DNA of 64,000 bases from Parietaria judaica (lineage: Eukaryota > Streptophyta > Magnoliopsida > Rosales > Urticaceae): assembly GCA_954871525.1 (NCBI GenBank), contig OX940871.1, positions 20,025,086 through 20,089,085 on the forward strand, in the 5' to 3' direction. Position 1 is the first letter of the stretch. Every line of letters starts with the position of its first letter. This document shows positions 57,171 through 64,000 of this stretch, piece after piece. Both the position numbers and the translations under genes were made by a program. A model generated the notes under the pieces. The model was given only the letters and a program-made list of their open reading frames with translations, was not told the DNA's origin and searched no databases.

Positions 57171-57642
57171 TATATTAGACTTACAAAGTCCAATATTTAT
57201 TTCTCTTCAACACCCAAATAACTAATATACACTTAGACTGATATTATTATATACTTACATTGATAACGAGAGCTAAAAAGTGTGAAGTTATCAATCTGAT
57301 AGGTCTTCTCCACCACGTACAGCTTTGGCTTTTCTTTGAGAAAAGCTTCGCTGTCCATGTTTTCAAACACAGCTTCTGTTCAACAAAATCAGAAACAAAC
57401 AACATATGCTGCGAATTTGAAACCAAAAAATAAAATCAGCAATTCTCAAACCCTAAAAGCGGAGCGAAAGGAAATCCCAAATCCGAAATCAGATAGAGAG
57501 AGAGAGAGAGAGACAAACCGAGAAACGACTCTGCCGTAAGGAAGAGAGAGGAGTGAAAGGAAAAAAAAATAAACAACAATTAAATTTTGTTTGGGGAAGT
57601 TTGAAGCTATGCGAACAAAATAATGTATATATTAGAAAATTG

Positions 57643-57850
57643 GGCTAATTGCGGAAAAATACGCAATTTTTGTCAATATTCTTCGATAGGTACCCAATTC
57701 CAATAAATGTAGGCAAAAATATCCAACGTTACACTTTTGTCGCCGAGCAACTAACGCCGTTAGACGCTCCCTACGTGGCCGTTAGGCTGTCTCATGTGGC
57801 ATGTCACCGGCACAAAGTTGGGTACTTTTGCCGCCACGTGGTATTTTGAA
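57643..57850 (+). mobile_element. MULE-type terminal fragment
   Basis: GGGCTAATTGCGGAAAAATA, then GTAGGCAAAAATATCCAA and CATGTGGCATG, resemble the ends of the 22981-24150 element. No inverse arm follows nearby, so it is truncated. Confidence 0.55.
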
Positions 57851-58389
57851 GATTTTTTTTTTCTAATTTTTCTTTCCCGTTGGCCAATATGTTTATCATT
57901 TTTTTACGTATAACAAACATGATCAAATAATTTTATAAAATATCTACTTATAAAAATATGTTATTTTTTTAAATAATCAATGCTTAAAAGTTATTAGTTT
58001 TAATTTATTTAAAAGAAAATCTTTCCCTTAACAAATATTTTTATTTTTATTTTCTTTTACATATGTTAAGTATAATCAAACAGTTTTATAACGTCTGAAA
58101 TATTAGAGTACCAACGTCTAAAATATTAAAGAGCCCAACATGAGAATATGATAACCGACCTTTAAAGCTCTTCGGAAGCTTAGAGATGAAGTTTAAGAGG
58201 ACATCAATTTTAAGAAGAAACATATTACTAAAGAAACATATTTTAAGAAGACTACATGATTAGTGATGTAATGCTATCTTTATACTCAATGTGATTTCAT
58301 AGTTATTTATGTTATTTTTTATTTATAGTGATTTTATAATTATTTATGTACTTTTTTATGTTGAATTATTAATTTATATATCACTTGGG
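57851..58389. other. Intergenic, no gene seen
   Basis: Very AT-rich sequence without recognisable genes. Confidence 0.6.
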
Positions 58390-58705
58390 AATCACTGGAA
58401 TCATCTTGCCCCTTTTGGGTGGGGCCACATTCACGTCGGCAGGGTCAGGGGAACGATCACGCTTCTATTGGCAAGGTGCAACGTCACCCGACGACCTCGC
58501 GGAAACACCCTTCCCTTCAATGCCCGCCTCAGGACGTGCTTTGACATCAGGCACCATCTCGCCCTCCACCTTAACCCGTCGAGACGACTGAGCCTTTTGC
58601 GCTTTCGCAACCAACGACTCCAACGAGGGAGTCTCATCAGTCCAGGACGAGACGTGGTGAACGAACTGAGTAGGTTCCTTACGGAATACCCAAAAATATC
58701 TAACG
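58390..58705 (-). pseudogene. Degenerate gag-like or transposon-captured coding fragment
   Basis: This is a GC-rich island. On the minus strand one frame reads as protein-like text (KEPTQFVHHVSSWTDETPSL, LVAKAQKAQSSRRVKVEGEM, RDRSPDPADVNVAPPKRGKM) broken by one stop. It resembles the charged linker of plant retroelement Gag proteins, but I do not recognise a specific domain. It is followed on its upstream side by a repeat block (58690-58798) shared with 50490-50642. Confidence 0.4.
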
Positions 58706-58798
58706 GATCAAACATTAGGTACATTAGCCGCCGAAAGTAAACATTGAGTACATAATCCGCAGAAAATTAAACATTAGGTACATTAACCGCAGTTTACC
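58690..58798. repeat. Repeat related to 50490-50642
   Basis: ATCAAACATTAGGTACATTA, GCCGCCGAAAGTAAACATTG and ACATTAACCGCAGTTTACCTT occur in the same order and spacing as at 50550-50642. Confidence 0.75.
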
Positions 58799-58956
58799 TT
58801 TAATTAAATATGTTTTGGTATTAATTTAAACCTTAATTATGCGCGTAAAAATATCGGGTGAATATCTTCTATTTTTAAAAACTGCGCCTTATATTAAGAG
58901 AAAAAACAGGTGGTTGTTAAACAAAATATTTGATTTGTCTAATCAAATAAACGTCG

Positions 58957-58988
<32 letters not shown>

Positions 58989-60030
58989 GATATTCACCAC
59001 ATTAAAACTAACCCTAGTTTTTGGACGTATGCTTTGGAAAAGAACCAGAGAAGAAGTTCTCTCACTGTACGCAGAATCGAAAGAGAAAAATTGAGGTAAT
59101 TGTTACTTTCTTTATCTTCTTGTTTATAAAAGAGCTCACCTTCTTAGTCTCTCATATAAAACCCGAAAGCCATACTATAGAACTCATCGTGGTTATTTGA
59201 TTGAACACGGAGAGATAACGTTTACCGTGTGTATAAATCTGAATTTGTAAATATCATAATCTTATAAAAATTATATGAGTTTTTGGATTTTATTGAATCC
59301 TTATTTACATAATAAATTATTTTATATGCATGATAATCGTTTTTGAATTATCGTATTTTAATATGTTGAAAATATGTTTTCATATTGAATAAATGACATA
59401 TTATTTATATTAAACTGGTAATATTTTCCATCACAAAAACCATAAATATTTTTTTTTAACTAACAAAAACCATAAACATTATTCATGAGTAATACATGAT
59501 TTCCACGTGGCCGACCTCAATAATTAATTAGAATCTTCTGTATTACATATAAGAATATTTGCAACAAAAATACCACAAAATATCATAATAGCAACATATT
59601 TTAGATTTTATTTTAGCCTGGTAAAAATTTGAAAATATAAAAAATAATTCTGCTGTAAAAAAATTTAAAAGTAACATTAAGATTACTCTTATGTATTACG
59701 TACAAGAATATTTTCAACAAAAGTACCACAAATATCTCATAATCTGCAACATATTTTAATTTTTATGTAACGCTAGCAAAACCTACAAAATATCAAAAAA
59801 TAACGCTAGCAATAATTATTTTCTTTTAACTTACTAGAATACTTATTTTTTTAAAAAATCATGGCAAAATAACATTCTGGTACTGTGCCGCAAAATTTTA
59901 AAATCATGGGAAAATTTTAGTATTTTTAGAAAAAAACTAAGCGTGTCCAGGAAAATTTTCCTTTGAGAAAAATAAATAATATTTAATTTTTGAAAAAAAT
60001 AAATAATAATTAATTGGTTCATTATTTTTA
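58799..60030. other. Intergenic, no gene seen
   Basis: AT-rich DNA with an (AT)n run at about 58957-58981. There is a repeated ATTACnTAnAAGAATATTTnCAACAAAA(G/T)TACCACAAA motif near 59546 and 59690. The stretch includes the presumptive promoter of the dienoyl-CoA reductase gene, with an ATTGG (inverse CCAAT) at about 60013. Confidence 0.5.
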
Positions 60031-60105
60031 GTGGACAAAAAGCGTAGAGACAAGAGAGACGAAGAACACAACGAGAGAGAGAGAGATTCTCAGAGAGAGA
60101 CAACA

Positions 60106-62139
60106 ATGGAGTCTCCCTTCAGAGCCGACGTAGCCAAAGGCAAGGTGGCTCTCGTCACCGGCGGCGCCTCCGGGATCGGCTACGAGATTTCGCTTCAGCT
60201 CGGCGCCCACGGCGCTTCGGTCGCTCTCATGGGCCGCCGAAAGCACGTCGTTGATTCCGCCGTCGACTGCCTCCGCTCGCTCGGGATTTCGGTACGTCTC
60301 TCCTTCTCCTTTCTGTTTGGTTCCCGAGAAAAAAACAAAATCAAAATCGAGGAAGTGAAAATCGATGCAACGTGTTCCTCCTTTGTTGGAATTCAACAAT
60401 TTTCGTGCGTGGTGTGTTTAATTGATCGGGAGATGATTGGGATCAACACAATCTTATCTTTTTCTTCATCCGCGCAGTGAATTCTGTAATCCGAGCGCAA
60501 TTCGCCATTGTTACGGTCATCAAAGCTCGAAACAATCGTTTGATGATCATACTTGTTCTTAGGAATGAACAAACATTATTTAATTCAATGAAAGCTTTGA
60601 AATTTTCAAAACTCTCGTTGATCGCTAGATTATATTATTTAATTCACCTCAATCTCCATGTTTGTTGTTGTTTTCTTCGTTTGTCAAAACTTTGGTTGAT
60701 TGCTACATTAAATTGTTTTTTTTTTCCGCCCGTTTTTCACGGTTGTTGTCGTTTTTTTTCGTCTTTGGCCGTTCGCTTCTCGCAGGCTGTTGGGTTTCAA
60801 GGAGATGTGCGGAAGCAGGAAGACGCAAAGAGGGTCGTGGAGTCAACTTTTGAGCATTTCGGCAGCCTCGACATTCTCGTCAATTCCGCTGCGGGAAACT
60901 TTCTTGCTCCCGCCGAGGATTTGTCCCCGAATGGGTTTCGAACAGGTCACTAACTAATGATGAACCAACCCTTTTCGAGGACCATATATATGTTTTCATG
61001 AGTGAACATTGAACGGTTTTTCGTCTGCAGTTATGGACATTGATGCTGTCGGTACGTTCACAATGTGCCACGCGGCGCTCAAGTATCTCAAAAAAGGAGC
61101 GCCGGGGAGAAGAAGCTCGTCTAACGGCGGCGCGATAGTGAACATCAGTGCGACTTTGCATTACGCAGCCTTTTGGTATCAGATTCATGTCTCTGCAGCC
61201 AAGGTTGGTTTAACAGGACTAAAGAAGTCGTTTTTATATGATCATCGCTGTTTTTTCGCACGAGTTTTTTATTTTTCGTCTGAAAGTTACATTTGATCAT
61301 TATTGTTGTTCCAACGGAAGTTTCTTAAGCTTTCATTCAATGAATATTGTTTCGCAATGAGGTACTTAATATCCCGTCCTATGTTTATTGTTGTTTCGCG
61401 CGGAGCTTCTTGGATTTGTGTCTGATAATCATTGTTGAATCCGACAATTATTGTTATCTTGGTCGAGTTTCTTAAACTTTAATCCAATGATAATTGTTGC
61501 GTCCTTTGCTTATTGTTCTGAGCAGGCTGCTGTTGATGCCACGACGAGAAACTTGGCTTTGGAGTGGGGAACGGACTACGACATTCGGGTCAATGGGATC
61601 GCTCCGGGGCCCATTGGTGATACGACCGGCATGAGCAAACTCGCACCAGATGAGATAAAAACTAAACCGAGGCAAGGGGAAGGGGCATCCTATAAAATAG
61701 GGGAGAAATGGGATATTGCCATGGCTGCTTTATACCTCGTTTCATCTGCAGGTTGGTAATTTCATTGGCTGTCGAAATCAAGTCGAGTGTTGAAGTGAAT
61801 CTAGTTTTTCATGTTACGGTCCTAGATAGATTGAGGAAATGTTTAACTGGTGAACTAACTTGTAAAAATATCTTATGGATTTAGAAATCTTAATCTTAGA
61901 CGAATTAGGATCAAATGGCGAATGAGATTTAATCGTCACATAAATGCATTTACAGAGTGTTAACATGATTCTGGAACGATGCAGGTAAGTTCGTCAACGG
62001 GTCCACTATGATCGTGGACGGGGGACTTTGGCTGACCCCGGCCCGGCGTTTACCCAAGGAGGAAGTAAGGCAGCTTTCGAGAGCTGTGGAGAAGAGGTCC
62101 CGAGACACACCTGTTGGCCTCCCAAGGAGCAAGATATGA
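60106..62139 (+). CDS. SDRB: Peroxisomal 2,4-dienoyl-CoA reductase, short-chain dehydrogenase family
   Basis: Five exons fit in phase: 60106-60291, 60786-60945, 61031-61203, 61526-61751 and 61985-62139, giving 299 residues. The enzyme reduces 2,4-dienoyl-CoA with NADPH during beta-oxidation of unsaturated fatty acids. The nucleotide-binding motif TGGASGIG is at 18-25. The NNAG-equivalent reads NSAAGN. The family signature SATLHYAAFWYQIHVSAAK ends in the conserved Lys 173; the classic YxxxK spacing is absent, as in other dienoyl-CoA reductases. NGIAPGPI and the C-terminal GSTMIVDGG follow. The last three residues are SKI, a variant peroxisomal targeting signal 1. The leader is GA-rich. Length and exon joints fit the plant orthologue. 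Confidence 0.93.
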
Positions 62140-62983
62140 GCAGCAAGGACAAATATGTAACATTCTTATGAACTAAGTCAACAGTAAGCATTCGAAGAAA
62201 GGGGATAATAATTTATTTATATAAACTTGAATAAAAATTATCGACATTTAGCTATAAATGTGTGTTAAGGGACAACAATTATTAGCTTCAACACAGAATA
62301 CACAATTCATTGTTGAAAATACAGTATGACCTGAATAAATAATTTGATCGTTCAGCGACAAAAATTATGCCTTCGTGTTCAAGACTCACTGGTATACATA
62401 GGTGCTGCGAAACCGGCTATATTAGCTTGTTATTCAATGAGAATACAAAACTCATTGTTGAAGATACAGTATATTCTTGACCGGGATGAACAATTTGACT
62501 TATTGTGTTACAAAAAATCGAGCCTCCATGTCCAAGACTCGGTGGTGTATACATGCGCTTAAAAATCCTGCAATATTTAGCTCGTTTGGCCGGATTTGTT
62601 GCGAGTTTCAGGAATTATTCAGCTGAAAGAGAATTGTTCTTCCAATACTCCCGAACGCGCATGAGTATCTTCCTGTGTCTTTTGTTTCGAAGAACGCAGG
62701 ATATCAGAACAAACGCACTTCACTGAAATTGCAGGAACTCTTCAACATCTGTGAAGCGGGGCGGGGTATATGTCTGGCGTTTGGTATCGCACTTTATCGT
62801 TATGCGGCAACGGTCCATCCTAAAGAGTAACCAGATGTTATATTTGCTATAAACTTCAAGGATTTTTCAAGTGAACAGAAATTAATGGTAATAACTTATA
62901 ACTTTCAAGATAATCTTCAAGTAAACAGAGGTTTTATTGTTTATAACTTGTTACGGATCCCTTCTTCGTTAAGCAGTACCAAA
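62140..62983. other. 3' flank of the reductase gene with a tandem repeat
   Basis: The first 100-150 bases are probable 3'UTR. A two-copy repeat of about 145 bp follows. The rest (62590-62975) shows no gene. Confidence 0.5.
62277..62565. repeat. Two-copy tandem repeat, period about 145 bp
   Basis: CATTGTTGAA begins at 62308 and 62453. Both units continue through ATACAGTAT and CCAAGACTC/TCAAGACTC to a GGTnTATACAT block. The copies are clearly diverged. Confidence 0.75.
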
Positions 62984-63727
62984 CAGGGGCGGACCCATGC
63001 ACGTTTAGGGGTGGCGGACGTCACCCCCGGCTCTTCCGGGTAAAAAATATTTTGTTGTATAAACTGTTAATAAAATTTGTTTTTTCTATATAAATTACTA
63101 TGTTCCATTATACAATTTGAAATAACTCTGGTTCAATGGAGAAATGCTTGAGTAATATCTTCCTTCCCTATGCCAACCCCGAGATCGAGCTATGCCACCA
63201 CCTCTTTGAACCCACTATTTCCTTTTTGATATAATTCAGCCTAGTATTTTTATTACAACTCATTTATCTATGATTAATTAGTCACCCAGCCTCTATATTT
63301 TATTCACAAACACTTTTGTATCACTATATTAATTTTATTTTGATTAATCTTTAAAAAATATATAGTTAGTGAATTCTTTTATTTATATATATAATTATGA
63401 ATAAAGCAATTTGAGAATGAATTCTTTTATTTGTATATATATAATTATGAATAAAGCAATTAGTGGCTGTTTAATTTGATAAATATTATATAATATTTTT
63501 TTTATAAAGTAATATTAGTAAATAAATGGTACTTAATTTAAAATTTATAATAACAAAATACTTAATTTGATAGTTGCTTTGCTATTTACTTAATAAAAAT
63601 TATTGTTGAATTTAAGAGTCTAAAGAAGATATTATTATTGTTCCCGACCACATAAAAATACAACTATACATAATTTATTTTATCCGTGGTTCGTCACCCC
63701 CAACTCAGAATCCTGGGTCCGCCCCTG
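62984..63727. mobile_element. Non-autonomous hAT-type element with 8-bp target duplication
   Basis: The element starts CAGGGGCGGACCCATGC and ends with the inverse tip, CTGGGTCCGCCCCTG. GTACCAAA stands on both sides (62976-62983 and 63728-63735), a perfect 8-bp duplication. The 744-bp interior is AT-rich without coding capacity. A degenerate relative surrounds the solo LTR at about 5.3-6.7 kb. Confidence 0.85.
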
Positions 63728-63735
63728 GTACCAAA

Positions 63736-64000
63736 GAAAGAACCGTAACACAAACTCTGAGGACGGACCACGGTCAATTATCTTATTTCATCCCATTTAA
63801 GTTAATTAAGGAATAACTGCCGTTTCTAAGTTAGTGTTCAACCTTTAGCAAATTTGTATTATTGGCGTACCAAAATCCTAATCTATTTCTCAAGGCTGCA
63901 GATTAGGATTGACAGAGATTAGCGTTCTTATCTTCAGTCGCACGGTTCCGTTATGAAATCAAGGTATTCTTCAGGTAAAAGGAGATTCTTTTGGTTATAA
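63736..64000. other. Window end, no gene seen
   Basis: There are no recognisable coding or RNA features in these last bases. Confidence 0.5.

Larger units (their letters stand above)
55675..57358 (-). pseudogene. Type-B response regulator relic (receiver plus GARP/Myb domain) with premature stop
   Basis: Five exon blocks fit in phase: 57259-57358, 56449-56601, 56102-56368, 55943-56028 and 55675-55725 (218 codons if the internal stop is ignored). The receiver domain begins KLYVVEKTYQ, where functional receivers have an acidic pair; it keeps the phospho-acceptor-like Asp in VLIIDAELYDMPG and the Lys of IVRPI is replaced by Arg. A TAG follows LKLL inside exon 2, in the middle of the receiver. 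The GARP DNA-binding part is recognisable (PRVNVWTPNLHSQFVNVVNL, KATPAKILKVM, LTRRTVASHLK). The protein ends soon after it, much shorter than typical type-B ARRs. Two repeat elements sit in intron 1. Functional members relay cytokinin phosphorelay signals to promoters; this copy probably does not. Confidence 0.82.

Overview
This is a nuclear fragment from a flowering plant, most likely a eudicot. It has spliced genes with GT-AG introns, AT-rich intergenic DNA, plant-specific families (Raf-like PB1 kinase, NF-YC, GRAS, type-B response regulator) and a dense load of plant transposons. I cannot name the species.

Layout from left to right. The 3' part of a Raf-like MAPKKK gene (1-4381, +) is followed by a solo LTR inside older repeat DNA (about 5.3-6.7 kb). 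A histone-fold transcription factor gene, NF-YC (8841-9602, -), follows, with a 5'UTR intron and a promoter near 10.5-10.8 kb. A complete Ty1/copia retrotransposon lies at 13605-19721 (-), and its leader carries four covarying hairpins. A repeat-rich stretch (20-24 kb) contains a 1.17-kb foldback MULE. Next is a plastid-type DnaJ zinc-finger gene (25000-25866, -) whose promoter and leader are a copy of those of NF-YC. Further repeats and a second foldback MULE lead to a GRAS gene (30379-32070, +) and then the DEAD-box helicase RH36 (32442-35666, -). A small peptide gene (38078-38251, -) is next to a full-length CACTA transposon (39104-48341) whose two genes are both open. A paralogous peptide gene lies on the other side of it (50205-50384, -). 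Beyond are GC-rich retroelement debris (52.3-54.2 kb), a decayed type-B response-regulator pseudogene (55675-57358, -) carrying a MITE exactly at a splice acceptor, and a peroxisomal 2,4-dienoyl-CoA reductase gene (60106-62139, +). A non-autonomous hAT element (62984-63727) is near the right edge.

The host genes do not form an operon or an obvious pathway. The theme of the window is local duplication. Promoter-sized blocks have been copied next to other genes: the NF-YC leader onto the DnaJ gene, the GRAS upstream region beside the DnaJ gene, and the upstream region of the peptide genes. Several unrelated tandem duplications of about 60-270 bp also occur. Exon coordinates below were derived by hand from splice signals, reading frame and family conservation.
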